In this document: one piece after another, positions 8,916 to 23,900 of the stretch
Layout of the letters: every line of letters starts with the position of its first letter
How positions within the stretch are numbered: position 1 is the stretch's first letter
Assembly: GCA_019285755.1 (NCBI GenBank)
Contig: CP079103.1
Span: forward strand, 3,286,001 to 3,350,000
DNA: 64,000 nucleotides
Reading direction: 5' to 3'
Source: Chitinophaga sp. E66
Lineage (GTDB): Bacteria > Bacteroidota > Bacteroidia > Chitinophagales > Chitinophagaceae
Notes under the pieces: model-generated
What the model was told of the DNA's origin: nothing
Database searches by the model: none
The model's input: the letters and a program-made list of their open reading frames with translations, nothing else
Program-made: the position numbers and the translations under genes

Positions 8916-10886
8916 CTATTCCTCCAATATCGTAATCTCCGTCCGCCTGTTCTCCTGGTGCGCCGCTTCACTGCATGTGGAACCCGCAGAGCAATCACAA
9001 TGATTGATCAGTTGAGATTCTCCATATCCTTTCGCCACCAGCCGGGACCGGTCGATTCCCATCTTCACCAGGTATTGCACCGCTGACTCAGCCCGCCGTT
9101 GCGACAATTGCTGGTTATATGCAGCTGTGCCCCTGCAGTCTGTATGAGAACCCAATGAAATTTTCATCGTGGGATGCGCCAGCAAGATATTCACAAGTGA
9201 ATCCAGGTCAGTGGATGCGTCTTCACGGATATTCCATTTATCAAAGTCATAGTAAATATTCCGCAGGGTAAATGTACTGCCTTTCCGGAGGCCTGGCTCT
9301 GCTTTATGCAAGACGATCGTCACTTTTACGGTATCGGTATTGCGCGGATCAGGAAGTACGACCGAAGCGGTGTTGCCGGTGTATCCTGTTAACTCAGCGG
9401 CAATATCAAATCCTTTTGAGTTTCCGTCAATTGGTAAGTATTACCTTGCTCGTCTGTCAACCGTGTCCAGGTAAGGCTATCGGGCAATTCCATGAGCCGG
9501 ACGCTGGCGCCGGGCAAATGCTTCCGCCCTGGTCCGTTACGGTCGTCTGCAGGATTAAAGGAGTAATGCCAGGCAATACCGGCGGCGGCGCATTATAAAC
9601 TACTTGATAAATATCGTCGCTTCCTTTACCTCCCGGCCTGTTGGATGAAAGTAGCCAATATCCTTCCGTACTTCCCGTAAAACAAAAATCATCGCCTTCG
9701 GAATTCACCGGGCTCTTCATATTGACCACGGATTGCCACTGGTCCTTCTCCCTATGGCATAAAAAACATCCAGTCCGCCCATATTGACATGGCCCTTGCT
9801 GGAAAAGTACAGTCCTAGGCTGTCGTTGACATTGGGAAAGTCGTCCTGTTCAGCGGTATTTATGACAGGGCCGCAATTCCTTGGCGCGCTCCAGCTACTG
9901 TCCGCCTTCAGCTCACAATACCAGATGTCACGGCTACCATAACCGCCCGGCATATCGCTCGTAAAATACAGTACGCGCCCGTCCCGGCTTAGCGCGGCAT
10001 GGCCTAACGAGAAAGAATCCGGCTTGTTATGCATAAACGGTTCTGCTTTTCTCCATACGCCATTTTCCTGTTTGCTGACAAACAACTCCAGCCTGCGGTC
10101 ACCTACCCGGACGCCCCTTTTCTCCCTGACATAATGTATCCGTTCCACGTCTGTCACCGTAAAATAAGCAGTCCGATAATCTGATGAAAAGGTGATAGGC
10201 CCGGTATGGAATTTATGCCGGTTGAACGATGGCGCCAGACCGTAAATGAGATGTGCGCGTGAACTGTCTATGGCATAGATCTTCGCAAACGGCGTCATGG
10301 TCCGTTTGTCGGGATAAGCCACTGTTTTGGCTTTGGGATCCAGCATATCATATCTTGGGTAGGTAGACGTGAATACCAGGGCTTTCCCGGGGAAGGCCAC
10401 ACCTCCCCAGTCTGCCGAGGTGGTATTGGCAGCTTCAAAATTGTTGACAAGATACCCTTCCGGCAAAGCCTTCCAGGCTATTGCCGAATCGCATCCTGCA
10501 ATCCGTTCGCCTGTTCTCAGGAGGGTATCGCTGCCCGCGTTTAAAAAAGCGGACTTTGCTTCTTCATACCTGGCGAGGCTTTTCAGCATTTCACCGTATC
10601 CTATCCAGTCCTGCGCCTCCACATCCGGCAATTTCGTGATCTGCGACCAGGTATCTGCCGCCTCTGCATAACTATTGACAGACTGGTAAGCATAAGCAAG
10701 CTTACGCAACGTAGCTTTATCAGCTTTCTTCCGCACGATGTCTTTGTACAACGGAATTGCCGCAGCGTACTGGCTCCTTGCAAAACGATCGTCTGCCACC
10801 TGTATCATGGGCTTTTGTTCCTGTGCGGAAGCCTGTATGCAGATATACATTAACAAAGAGGTCTGCAAAAACAATTTGATCTTCAT
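8916..10886 (-). CDS. OmpA-family protein with TPR and PD40 repeats (T9SS/gliding cluster)
   Basis: About 655 residues after repairing breaks near 9759, 9531 and 9413 (each one G short). Order: signal peptide (MKIKLFLQTSLLMYICIQASA), TPR-like helices (residues ~25-130), a PD40/WD40-like propeller (HAALSRDGRVLYFTSDMPGG, YFSSKGHVNMGGLDVF, WLLSSNRPGGKGSDDIY), a carboxypeptidase-regulatory-like segment (DEQGNTYQLTETQKG), and an OmpA peptidoglycan-binding domain (IYYDFDKWNIREDA, SLGSHTDCRGTAAYN, QRRAESAVQYLVKMGIDRS). Such proteins tether outer-membrane complexes to peptidoglycan. It follows PorP/SprF and the giant PKD protein on the same strand, the standard Bacteroidota arrangement. It is last in the operon and is followed by a strong terminator. 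Confidence 0.85.
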
Positions 10887-10924
10887 AACTAAGCGTTAAA
10901 ACGATATAATTACGGGAAACACGA

Positions 10925-11931
10925 TCAGAAGAACCTCGGATTCTGCATCCGCTCTTTACCTGATTTGCCGGGGAATACGATCCCTACAGACACTTCATGC
11001 GTTCCGTTCTGATAACTGGCCATACCGTTCGTCGTAATGTCATAGGCATAACCGATACGCAAGTGCTCGGTGGCAAAGAATTCCATCATCAGGCTCACTG
11101 CGGCGGACGATTCCAGGTCCGGCTGATAACCGCTTTTCGATGATGAGCTTACACCCGTGCGGAATGAACCGCCCAGCCAAAACCGATCGAGGAACAAAGC
11201 CATCAGGTTAAAATCTACGCTTGTAGGTCCCTTAAAGTCTTCTTTTACCATAACAGAAGGCTTCAACGCTATCTGTTCAGACAGCCGCAACATGGTACCC
11301 ACCGTTACATACAAGTGCGGGTGCTTACGCAGGTTGGCGAAACTGTAACCCTGGCTATAATAGATCTGCCTTTGCTCGCTGAAAGAGAACATATCAAGCA
11401 GCGATGCGCCTGCATAGAATTTCGGGGTATAGTAATACACGCCGAAATTAGCATCCGGGACAAAAGTATTGACCCGCGTATTCGGCAGTTCAGGATCATC
11501 CGGATCGGTGTAGTTGAGCACTCTGCCATTCAGCGAATACTGGGTAACACCACCGCTTAATCCAGGCACAATCTGCGTTCTCCCGTATTGTCGAGCGGGA
11601 TGCGGTAGGAATAGGAAGCATACAGCGAAAGCGCATCCTGCGGCCCGAGTTTATCCCACATCACCTGGCCTCCCAGCCCCACCTTTTCGTTCTTCACCCC
11701 CGTTAATCCGTCTACCGCTACATATACCGTTTGCGGGGATCCCTGTATGCCGACCCATTGCTTCCGGAAAGTAGTATTAAAATAAGTGGCGCCTTTATAC
11801 CCCGCATATGCGGGATTTACGATCAGCCCGTTGAAGACATATTGACTGAACTGAACATCCTGTTGCGCAAGCGCGGTCCCGGCTTGCATGGCCAGTAACA
11901 TCAGTATCCAAAGTGATCTTACCCGTTTCAT
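10925..11931 (-). CDS. PorP/SprF family type IX secretion system membrane protein
   Basis: About 336 residues, one frame break at ~11571 (a G missing). Signal peptide MKRVRSLWILMLLAMQAGTALAQ, then the family opening QDVQFSQYVFNGLIVNPAYAG and QWVGIQGSPQT. The rest is a beta-barrel ending in 'RIGYAYDITTNG....GTHEVSVGI', the classical PorP/SprF C-terminus. Paralogues of this family sit next to genes for type-B-sorted T9SS cargo and help display them at the cell surface. Its position directly after the PKD protein (52-base gap) fits that job. Confidence 0.9.
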
Positions 11932-11982
11932 ACTTTTAACTTTTTATAATGACGAATCACTTCCTACATCGCATATTGTGAA

Positions 11983-14900
11983 CTACCTATACTTTTTCTC
12001 CAACAAGATCCACCCGGTGTATACTTTGACACCGCTTGTGGTTTTCAGTTTCAGCAGATAATAATATGTACCTGGGTTAAGACCTTGCCCGTTCCAGTTG
12101 TTTTGATAATCCAGGCTGTGATACACTTCATTCTGCCACCTGTTGTAGATGAACAATTCCGACCCGGGGAATTTATCCAACCCGGTGATCACAAAATATT
12201 CGTTCTTGCCATCGCCATTGGGAGTGATGGCATTGGGAATGAAGACTGAATCTGTTCCAAGCACGCGTACCAACATGCTGTCTGTCGTAATACACCCGGA
12301 AGCCATTGTCATTGCGATACGGTAGTCGGTTGTCCCGGTAATTCTTGCCACAGGATTAGCGACAGCCGGATTGGACAAGCCGGTGGCAGGGTTCCACTGG
12401 TAAGCGGTTGCCCCGATATTCCGGGCCTGCAATTGCACGGGGCTGTTCGCTACCGTGTTCACTGTCGCCAGGCGCAAGCCCGGTTGCGGCGCCTCTATGG
12501 TAACCGTTGCTGTTGTGCTGTCTGCCGAAAGCGGGCAGAGCACCGGCGTAACCTTCAATTGTACCGCATAAGCGCCGGTTTGAGCGTAAGTGAATACCGG
12601 CGAGCGTTCCGTGCTGGTATGTCCCGCATTGTCCGTCCATTGGTAAGTAACATCGCCGCTTCCGGTAGTAATAGACTGATCGGTGAAAATTACCGGTGTA
12701 TTCACACAACTTCCGCTTGTCGTAAAGGATGCGATGGGTTTGAATATTTCCTGCACCACCGTGCTGCCGGTCTGATTTGTGGAGCAGCCTTCGCGTGTTG
12801 AGGATGATATGGTATATGTCCCACCGCTGCTCACGAAGAGCACGGAGCTGGTGCCGCCGCTTACAGCCGATCCGTCTTTGTACCATTGATAGGAATCGCC
12901 GCCCGATGCAACCAGCATGACCACGCCGCCTTCGCATAGCCTGGTTCCTTTCGGAGCAATTATTTCAGGGGAAGGCGAGGATTTACCTCGATGGCGTACC
13001 CGCCCGCATCGTCCAGGGTACATCCGGCCGGGGTAACCGCATTGATCGTTATCGTGGAAAGGATCGAATCAGCATACTGATTGCGCGCGACAAATGACGG
13101 TATAGTATTGATACCACTGCCCGGCAGACCCACTGCCGTGTTGTTGTTTGTCCAGTTGTATTGCGTACCAGCTACGGGCCCGTTCAGCGTCAGCGCACTG
13201 ACGGATGTGCCGGCACATATTTCGATGTCCTGGAGCACACTGGAGATGGAAGGCGCCGGGTTCACAACAACGGAAATAGTCTTCGTTTCATGGCAGCCTT
13301 CATAATCCGCCGTCAGTACATAGTTAACGATCACCGCAACATTTCCTGTGTTCACCAGCGTTTCAGTAATAGCGCCGCTACCGGATGCCGCCGGGTTGCT
13401 GATGCCGGGAACCGCAGCCCTGGTCCATGTGAAGCCCACGCCCTTGGCACTGCTGCCCGGAGTATAGCTGAACGCTTTGCCTGAGCAGATGTTCATCGTA
13501 TCCGTACCGCTTGTGATCAGGGGCGACGGATTTACCGTAACGCCTACGCTGTAATTACCTACGCACCCGGCGGCGCTTAATGTATACTCATAAGGCACAT
13601 AAACCGGGGCATTGGTAATGTTGGTAAGCGTTTCATTGATTCCGCCCGTTCCAAACGCCGGCGTGTTACTGATGCCCGCAACAGGATTCCTGCTCCAGAA
13701 GTACTGTACCCCGGAGTATTGCTCTGCGGAGTAAAGGTGAATATTGCATTGTTGCAAATGGCCGTGCTCAGGTTACTGTTGCTCAGTACCGGCTTAGGCT
13801 GAACGGTAACCAGCACATTCGCGGTTGTACTACATCCACCTGCGATAATAGTATATACGTAAGTTACTTCAACCGGCTGGTCGGTAGTGTTATCCAACAC
13901 TTCTTGAGGATTACCTGTGCCACTTGCAGCGGCGTTCGCAATTCCCGCAACGGCCGCTCTCGACCAATTGAACGTTGCGTTGCCCACATTACCCGACGGC
14001 GTGTAACTGAATACCGCGCTGTCGCAAACCGACCTGGTCAGTGGTGAAGTTAATACGGGTGACGGCAATGCCCCGATCGTGAAAGTAGCGGCAGACCCGG
14101 TACATCCGTCTGCGGTAGCGGTTACCGTTATCGTCGCTGAATTGACGGTAGCGCCTCCGTCCTGAACATTAAATGAGGGAATATTCCCGTACCGGAAGCA
14201 GCCAATCCAATGGAAGGATTATTGTTCTGCCAGTTGAAAATAGCGCCAGGCACCGTGCTGTTGAAGCTGATAACTTGTGTAGGCAAACCTTCGCAGAGCA
14301 ACTGGTCGCCTACGCCCGTGGTGACTGGCACCGGCCTTACGGTAATAGTGAACGTCTGCGCAGTGCCTGTGCATCCGTTGCTCACAGGCGTTACCGTTAT
14401 ATTTGCTACGATGGGCGTCCCGGTATTGTTCAGCGCAGTAAACGAACTGATACTGCCGCTGCCTGTGGCGGGCAGGCCGATCCCGGGATGGTCGTTGGTC
14501 AATTGTAGGTTGTGCTCGTTATACCGCCGCTGAAGTTGATGTTCGCGGTCGGCGCACCAGCACAAACGGATTGCGCCTGCACCGGGTTTACATTGGGCTG
14601 CGGGAATACCAGGACATTCTGCGCGATCACCGCGGTATATCCCCGTTCACCGGTGACGGTCAGGGTAACCGTATAAGCGCCGGCCGCCGCATAACTATGA
14701 ACCGGGTTTTGAAGGGCACTGGCAGCACCGTCGCCAAAGTCCCAGCTGTACGCAACAGTGGCGCCGGGCGCGGTGGTAGTCGTATTGGTGAATGTGAAGC
14801 TGTTTCCGCTGACGCATTGCGCCGTCGTATCCACCGTAAATCCGGGCACTATATCCGGGTCTTTGGATACTGTGAGCTGATGAGTTGCCGTGCCCTGGCA

Positions 14901-17900
14901 ATCACCAGGACCGGTAACGGTGAGCGTCACCGTATAATTGCCGCTGGCGGCATACGTATGCAACGGCGCGGCTTCGGCAGACGTTGTTCCGTCCCCGAAA
15001 TCCCAATTGTATACAAGCGGCCCGGCGCCCGCCAGCGAAGTGCTGGTGAACTGATATTGATCTTTTGTATTGGACGATACCACGCTATATACAAATCCGG
15101 CAGTCGGTGTAGGATTCACTACAACTTCCAGAGTGGCGGAATCCACGCAACCGGCCGGGTTCGCAACAACCAGCGCGACAGTATAACTGCCCTCCAGCCC
15201 ATAGCTGTGCGTAACGCTGGCGGTGTTGGCCGTAGTGCCATCACCAAGATCCCATGCGTAGGTACCGGCACCGGAAGCATTGGCGAATGTATACGAATTG
15301 CCGTTGAGGCATTGTGTTGTATCGTTTACGCTGAACGCGGCAACCGGCACGGGGTTAACAACTACCTGCACCTGCTGTGGGGCGCTGCTGCATCCTGCTG
15401 CCGTCAGTACATACTCATAGGTGACGGTAACCGGCTGGTTTGTGGTGTTAACGAGTATCTCTGCAGGATTACCGTTACCATTTGCCGCAGGATTGCTGAT
15501 GCCTGGCACTGCCGCCCTGCTCCAGGCAAACCGGGTGCCGGCTGTAGCGCTCGCCGGCGCATACACAAACCTCTCCCCGCTGCAGATTGCCGGCGGCGTT
15601 GTGGTGGACGATAAGGTCGCTGTCGGGTTCACCGTCACCTGTACGGGGAAAGTAACCGGGTTCTGGCAGCCGTTAGCAGCCAGCGTATAAATATAAGTTA
15701 CGGTAACCGGTGCGGCAGTCGTATTTACAAGCGTTTCCGCCGGATCCCCGTTGCCAGATGCCGCAGGATTACTGATACCGGAAACTGCGGTCCTGCTCCA
15801 GCTAAACACGGTGCCTGTCACGTTCGAAGCAGGGGCATAGCTAAATGCGCTGTTGCTGCAAACGGCGCCTGCTTCTGCCGGGCTTGTAAGAACGGGCAAC
15901 GGGTTTACCGTGATATTGAATGCGCTTTCGCACCCGCGCATCCCGCTGCCACAGGGGTTACCCTGATTGTGGATACGGAAGGCGTATTGCCGGCATTCAG
16001 TCCGGTTACCGCCGGAACGGTTCCTGTACCGCTGGCCGGGATACCTGTTGAGGTATTATTGTTAACCCATGTAAAGGTACTTCCTGCTACATTACCGGTA
16101 AAGGTCACGGCAGCGGTCGTTTGCCCGGCGCAGACCGCCTGGTCTGTGAGAGACACAACATCCGCCGTGGGATTTACGGTGATCGTAAACGTTTTCGCCG
16201 CACCGGTGCAGCCATTGGCTACCGGCGTAACGGTTACCGTTGCAGTGGCCGCCGCGGTGCCCGTGTTAACTGCCGTAAATGCAGGGATGTTGCCGGTGCC
16301 GCTCGTGCCGCCGCCGATATCGGCGCTCATCGTCCAGTTGAAGCTTAATCCCGGTTGCACGGGCTTAAAGAATACAGGCTGCGTGGGTGCCTGGTTGCAA
16401 ACGGTCTGGTCTCCCGGTTGTTGCATATCAGGCGTCGCAAACACGATAACTGATTGCGTGGCCACATCCGTGAATGTGGTAGGTCCATCGTGGCCGGTTG
16501 CCGTAAGCCTTACCACATAAGTGCCTGGCGCACTGTAAACATGCACGGGGCTGGCAACGTTACTTGCCGGCGTGCCATCACCGAAATCCCATACATATCC
16601 GTCCAGTATGGTAGTGCCGCTGACCGTAGTATTGTTTGTGAATGTGAAACTGTTGCCAGTTATACATTTCGCGGCATTGTCGATGGTGAAACCGGCGATC
16701 ACATTTGGATTCTTGCTTACGACCAGCGTTTGGCTGATGGAAGCCGTGCAACCCAGCGCGCTTGTAACGGTCATGGTAACGGTGTAATTGCCGTCTGCCG
16801 CATATGCATGCACCGGATTTTGGTCGCTGCTGGTAGCGCCGTCGCCAAAATCCCAGCTATATGCCGTCAATGCGCCGGCGCTGACGATCGAACGGTCGGT
16901 AAACTGGTATTGATCGTTACTGTTCGGCATGATGCTGTTATAGACGAACTGTGCGACCGGCGAGGGCGTTACCAGCACCGGGTGAGCGACAGTTTTCACA
17001 CAGCCCGCGGCGGACGTAACGGTCAGCGTCACGGGATAAGCGCCGTCCACAGTATAACTATGCGCCGGATTGGTACCGCTGGCGGTAGTGCCGTCTCCGA
17101 AATCCAGGCATAAGTAGCCGCGCTGGTATTGGGGTTAAGCACGAACTGGAAGTTGTTCCCGTTAAGGCATTGCGGCCCGTTACCGGTGAAATCGTCTGCC
17201 GGAACGGGGTTTACTACCACCTGCACGTTCTGCACAGCGCCGGTGCATCCATTCGCCGTTAGTGTATAAGCGTAAGTAACGGTGATGGGGCTTGTGCCGG
17301 TGTTCTGCAAGGTCTCCAGCGGGTTACCTGTACCGGACGCGGCAGGATTATATGCGTCGGCGGCTCTCGTCCAGCTAAAAACAGTACCAGGAGTAGCGCT
17401 TTCAGGAATATAACTGAAAAGTGAATTGTGGCAGATCGCGGGGGCCGTTGTTGCAGAGCTTAGCGTAGCCGAGGGGTCCACGGTCACTTTAACATTGTAA
17501 GCGGTACTCGTGCAACCGCTTGCCGTCAATGTATAGACATACGTCACCTCTACCGGCTGCCCGGTGGTATTGACCAATACTTCAGCCGGATTGCCTGTAC
17601 CCGTTGCCGCAGCGTTGGATATACCAGTAACCGCCGCGCGGCTCCAGCCGAAAGTAGTGCCTGCAATGTTTGCTGCAGGTGTGTAATTGAACGCAGTTCC
17701 ACTGCATACGCGGCCTGCATCGGCGCCGCTGGTCAGGGCCGGAACGGGATTCACCGTAACGGAGAAATTCTGCAGGTCGCCGACGCAACCATCAAAAGAA
17801 GGCCTTACGGTAATATTGGATACCTCGGGCGTTGTGCCCGCATTCAGGGCAGTAATGGCAGGTATTGCACCTGTGCCGGAAGCGGCGAAGCCTGTTGCTG

Positions 17901-20900
17901 AATTATCGTTTATCCACGCGAACGTTGCGCCTGGAATATTGCTCGTGAAATTAATGGCGGCGGTAGGTGAACCGGCGCAGACCACCTGGTCGGAATAACC
18001 GCTTACGGTCGCTTTCGGTTTTACTGTTATGGTGAACGTTTGCGCGGCGCCGGAGCAGCTGTTTGCCGCAGGCGTAACGGTAATGGTTGCAACTACCGGA
18101 GTATTACCGGTATTCACGGCAGTAAAGCCGGGATCGCGCTGCCTGTTCCATTAGCGGCTAACCCAATACCAGGTTGATCGTTTATCCAGGTGAAAGTAAG
18201 GCCCGGTACTGAAGGCTGGAATCGCACGGGCTGCGTAGATGCGCCCGCACAAACAGATTGGTCCGCAGGATCATCCATTTGCGGTGTCGGATAGACGGTC
18301 ACGGATTGGGTGACGATATCGCTGTAGCCGTTCGCCGCGGTTACCGTTAGCGTAACGACGTATGTTCCGGGCGTCGCGTAAACATGCGTTGCATCCTGTG
18401 AAGTTGCCACCGGGCTTCCGTCACCAAAATTCCAGGAATAACCGGAGATTACCGTTCCGGGAGATGCGAACGTTGTATTAGTAAATGCAAAACTATTCCC
18501 GGACAGGCATTGTGCCGGCACGTTCACCGTAAATCCTGCGGTCAGGTTTGGCGCCGTCGTAACCTGGATAATTAAAGACGTCGTATCTGTACAGCCGTTA
18601 TTGCTGGTTACTTTCAGTTTCACCGTATATGCGCCAGGCGCCGTGTAGGTGTGCTGCGGTTGCATAAGGGCGCTGGTAGCGCCATCGCCGAATTCCCAGA
18701 AATAGCCCGTAATGCTGCCTGCCGCAATTGTTGACCTGGAAGTGAACTGATAATTATCGTTGCTGTTCGGAGAGATGACCTGGTAATTAAAACTGGCGTT
18801 GGGTTGCACATACACTTCCACCGAACTGCTGGCGGCGACTGCCTGGCAAACTGGATCCGTTGTGGCCGTTGTAAGCGTTACCGTATATACTCCGGGTTGG
18901 GTGTAGCTGTGCGTCGGATGTTGCCCGGTCGAAGTTGTACCATCCCCGAAATCCAGGCATATGTCAGGTTAGAGCCGGCTGCGCTCCTGTCTGTAAAGAT
19001 GAAGGAGTTTCCATCCAGGCATTGGGCTGCAGTATTGATGCTCAAAGCCGGAGCCGGGGTGGGGCTTACGGTTACTTTCATCGTCATTGCCAATCCCTGG
19101 CATCCGTTCACGACGGGGGTGACCGTAATATTTGCAGTTACCGGAGACAAGGTAGGGTTGACTGCGACGAAAGCCGGCAGGTTGCCCGTGCCGGAAAGCG
19201 GCAGGCCGATCTGCTGGTCAACCGTCCAGTTATACACTGTGGCTGCGGCCGGACCGCTGAATGCCGGCAAAGTAACCGTCGCATTCGGGCATACGGTGGT
19301 GTCGCTGATCCGGTTTACTCCGGGCGTAGGCTGCACAGTGATCGTGAATCGCTGCGGCGTGCTGAGGCAGCCGGAAATCGGCGGACCGTCTTTCACCCCT
19401 TTTATTGCGACGTAATTACCCACCGCTACCACTGAAATATTAGCTGTCAACGGCGCGTCTGTATTGTTTGCCGTCACAAAGAAGCGATGTCGCCGGTGCC
19501 TGACGCAGCCAGGCCAATGGCGGAATTGTCATTCGTCCAGATAAAAGTTGCGCCTGGAATGCTGCTGGAAAACGGCTGAACCGCCAGCAGCGCATTATTG
19601 CAGGCCGTCAGCGACACAGGCGGGGGCGTAACTGCCGGAACGGGGTTCACTTTTACCTTCACCGTATCCAAATGCTGGCAACCGCCCGGAGCGACGGATG
19701 TGTACACATATTGCACTTCAACTATTGAATTAGTGGTGTTGGTCAGTACCTCGTTTATGTTACCGGTACCGGAGGTAACGGGTTCCGCGATCCCGCTGGC
19801 CGCAAGCCTGCGCCATGTCAGTGTAGTGCCCGCCACGCTGCTGGTGGGCAGGTAAGCGAAGGCAGTGCCGGAGCAGGTGCCGGTTGCATTCAATGCGCTC
19901 GTTAATCCCGCCGCCGGGTTTACGGTAATTGTAAATGTCTCGTCACTGCCTGCGCAGTTGCCGGCGCTGGCCCGTACGGTTATCGTTGATGTTATCGGAA
20001 GATTCGTATTGTTAATAGCTATAAATGACGGGATATTCCCGGTCCCGCTACCCGCAAGGCCAATGGCTGTATTGGAATTGCTCCATTGGAAGGATGCAGT
20101 TGCGACGCTGCTGGTAATATTGACTGCCGGGACGGTTGCGCCTGTACATACGGTTATATCCGCGATCTGATTAATTACCGGCGTTGGATTCACCGTGATC
20201 GTGAAGCTGACGGGCGCACCGGTACAACCGTTCTCCACAGGTGTAACGGTGATCGTTGCGGTGACAGGCATAGTACCGGTATTGATGGCAGTAAACGGCG
20301 CGATGGCTCCGGCGCCTGAAGCCGGTAAACCAATGGAGGGATTGCTGTTCACCCAATTATATACCGGCTGCCCGGACAAGCTGCCAAAGCTGATGGGCCG
20401 GGTCTGCATGTTGTTGCACAACGCCTGGTTGGCCACCGCAGACACCGAAGGTGTCGGGTACACATTCACTGATTGCGAAACCACGTCCTGGAACCCTGTG
20501 CTGGTGGTAACGGTCAGCGTTACCGTATATACGCCAGGCGAAGTGTAGGTATGGGATGGCGACACAGCGCTGCTGCTTCCCCGTCTCCGAAGTTCCAGGC
20601 ATACCCTGTGATCGTAACGCCATTTGCAGCAACCGTTGAATTAGTGAATATAAAATTATTGCCGTCCAGGCATTGATTCGCGTTATTGATAGTAAAACCA
20701 GCTGTTACGTTCGGTTCCTTATTCACTACAACTGTGTCTTTCGCTACGGCCGTGCAGCCGTCTGCCGTGGTGACGGTCAGCGTTACTTCATAAGTGCCGT
20801 TTGCCGTATATGTATGGGTGGGATTGGGCTGCGTGCTTGTACTGCCGTCCCCGAACTCCCAATAATATGCCGCAATTGCAGGATCCGGTGTTCCGCCGCC

Positions 20901-23900
20901 CACGGTGAAGGCGTAATTGTCGTTGGAATTTGGGCTTACGATGCTATAGGTAAATGCCACCGAAGGCATTGGCAGCACGTTGACAGAACCATTATAGATA
21001 CGTTCGCAACCGCTGGGCGTGCGCGCGCGGAGGGTGTAATAGTGTATGCCGGCAGACAGGAAACTATGGCTGGCGTCTTCCGTTGTTACCACTGTGCCGT
21101 CGTCGAAGTTCCAGGTATAGTCCACCGCTTCGCCGGGCGGTATTTTTGTATTGTTAGAGAATACAAACTGGTTTCCTGTCAGGCATTGCGATGCATCATT
21201 CACATCCACCAGGATGTCAGGATATGGGTTCAGTTTGTAAGTAAATTTGCCCGGCTGTCCTTTACAGCCGTTCGCCTCGGGCGTAACCGTTACAACGGCA
21301 ACTAATGGGCCCTCCCCGGCGGGCAGTTTGAAGGGGAATGAAGGAATATTTCCAGTGCCGCTTGTGTTGTACCCTATCTGCTGGTCCATCGTCCAGTTAA
21401 AGACAGTTCCGGGAAGGGAGCCGGAGAATTGAACGGGTATGCTGCCGGTAGATCCGGCATTGTCCGCGCAGCTTTCCTGGCTTGTAACGGCGGCTACATC
21501 GGGAGCGGGATGTACGGTAACCGTAGCAGATACGATGGTTGAACAACCTCCTGCCGCGCCGGCAACGGTGTAACTGATAGTTGTTTTGCCCGCTGAAACG
21601 CCCGTCACCACGCCTGCGCTGCTTACGCTGGCGATGGAGCTATTAGCACTGCTCCAGCTGCCGCCTGCGGTAGCATTGGTCAGTGTCGAGGTAGCTCCTG
21701 CGCACACGTCCGTTGAGCCCTTAATAGAATCCACCGCCGGTCCGGGATTTACGCTCACCTGCGCCGAATTGGAAAGGGCGCAGCAGTTAAAGTTGCCGGT
21801 AGTTACATTGACCGGATTTCCTACAACCACACGGTAGAACCCGGTTGCGGCAGGCCGGCTCAACACATTCGAATTGCTGCCGGGCACCTGCGACCAGGAT
21901 TCCCAGGAACGCAGATCGCCTGTTTCGCTGTAATACCATTGATAAACGAAACCGGCGCCAAGGCTGCCATCGTCCGTATAGTTCGCGGTTAAGGACAAAG
22001 TTTCGCCCGGACAGTATATTCCGCCGGCTTTAAGCCCGGTTATGGTAACGGGCGGCAGGCATGCGTATACCGCGATGTCATCCAGTGCAATATCATTGCC
22101 GGTGCCTCCGGGAGCATTGTTGATGATACTGAGCGCTACTGCGCTCAGGCCCGTCGGCACGGTGAAATTCAGTCCATATTGCCGCCAGTTCTTATCCGCG
22201 TTTGGAATATCGCCTGTAAAAAGTTTGGCGAGCACCTCCCCGTTACGGGATTGGACAGTACAAAAGTAAGATTAGGGTTGATGCCCCGGTAGGGTTCCTG
22301 AACATGCTGATCGCCCAGGCCGAGAAAAACAGCTTCGTTCCTGAGCAAAGATTCTTCAACGTATCCGCATAAAAAGTACCCGGCGCGAGATCTGCGTTGA
22401 AGATAGCCATGTACCCGTTTCCGGAATGATCTGTCAGGAAGTATACCATTGTGCAAATCCATTGCCATTCGGATTCTTTGAAATAGAATACTGATTTGTC
22501 TGCGGCGGAAATTTGGCGGCTCCCGCGGCGAAGCCGTATGTGGTGGTTCCCGGAGGCAAGGGGTGCTGCTGTAATTCGGGTCCCCGCTTTATTACCGCCG
22601 AAATCGTCCAGCATCAGCAACGAACCTGTAGCAGAGCACCCGGACGGAGTTAGCGCTCCGCATACGGCGCTCACCGTTACATCTACCTGCTTCGCAGTGC
22701 CTGGAAGATTTTCACAAACATTGGCATTCTGTACCGTAACATAATAAGATTTATTGGCGGAAAGCTTCGGTGTTGTAAAGGTTGCGGTAGTGGCCAGGGG
22801 AACGCCGGTCAGCTGAGGGTTGTCGTACCATTTGTAGGTTGCTCCCGATAAAGTGCTGGAAGCTGTCAGCGTTGCGCCCACATTGCTGCATACGGAAACA
22901 TTTGCCGCCGTTATTACGGCGGCGGTGCCTGATGGTTTCACCGGAACCGTTACAACCTGCGTATTGAGGCAATTGCCCGCAGCAGATGCTAACGTAAAGA
23001 TATATTCGACGTTTATGGTAGAACCGGTCGTATTGATTAATTGCTCCGTAATTGCGCCTGTACCATTTGCCGCGGGGTTCGATATGCCAGTTACGGCATT
23101 GCGCGTCCACGTATAAGTACCCGCCGAATTCAACGCAGGCCTATAACTGAAAGCGGCGCCAGAGCACGTCGCAGGTTGCACGAGGGAACCGGTCAATTGC
23201 GGAATCGCTCTCACTGTAATGGTAAAACTAACAGGACTGCCCGCGCAATCGGAAGCATTGTAAGGTGTGGCAGTGATCGTAGCCACCAGGTCGGCGGATG
23301 TATTATTAACGGGATTGAATGCAGCAATGTTCCCGGTACCGGTAGCGGCAAGGCCGATGTCTGCGTTACTGTTTACCCAACGGACATACGCCACATCTGT
23401 TCCCGTAAAAGCAACGCCGCTACCGGAAGCCCCGGCACATAACGCAATATTGGATGGCGTATTCAGCGTTGCCGCGGTGGAAGCCGAAATATAAATTGTT
23501 ATAAAGCCTGTGCTGCTGACAGATGCGGGAGTTGCATCGTCGCTGATGACATAGCTCAGTGAGATCTTACCTGTCCCTGTACATCCGTAACTGGCGCCGT
23601 TGGGCGTAAAAGTCAGTTTACCTGAAGGGGCATCATAAACAAAAGATCCTTTTGCAGCATCCGAAGCATTGGTAAAGTAAACGTTAGTCAGAAAGATGCT
23701 GTCTCCGTCGGGGTCGCTGTCGTTTGCCAGCGGAAAAATATCCACCGGTTTGTTGGAAGGAGTAGTTGCATCGTCAGGCGCGCAAACCGGCGCCGCAAGT
23801 TTATGGAATGTGGGGATTGGAAAACGAAGGGGCGGAAATTGCCGCGTTCGAGCAGCAAAGGAAAGCGGCCACTGAAACAATGAGGGTAATGCTCTTTCCC

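Noticed and set aside
14571..15614. Long plus-strand ORF (about 347 residues) opposite the PKD gene
   Set aside because: Arg/Gly/Cys-rich composition, no family resemblance, and it is fully antisense to the PKD domains: codon shadow.
12000..23700. Regular spaced repeats as a CRISPR array
   Set aside because: They are ~240-base coding repeats (PKD/Ig modules), diverged, and within an open reading frame after correction.
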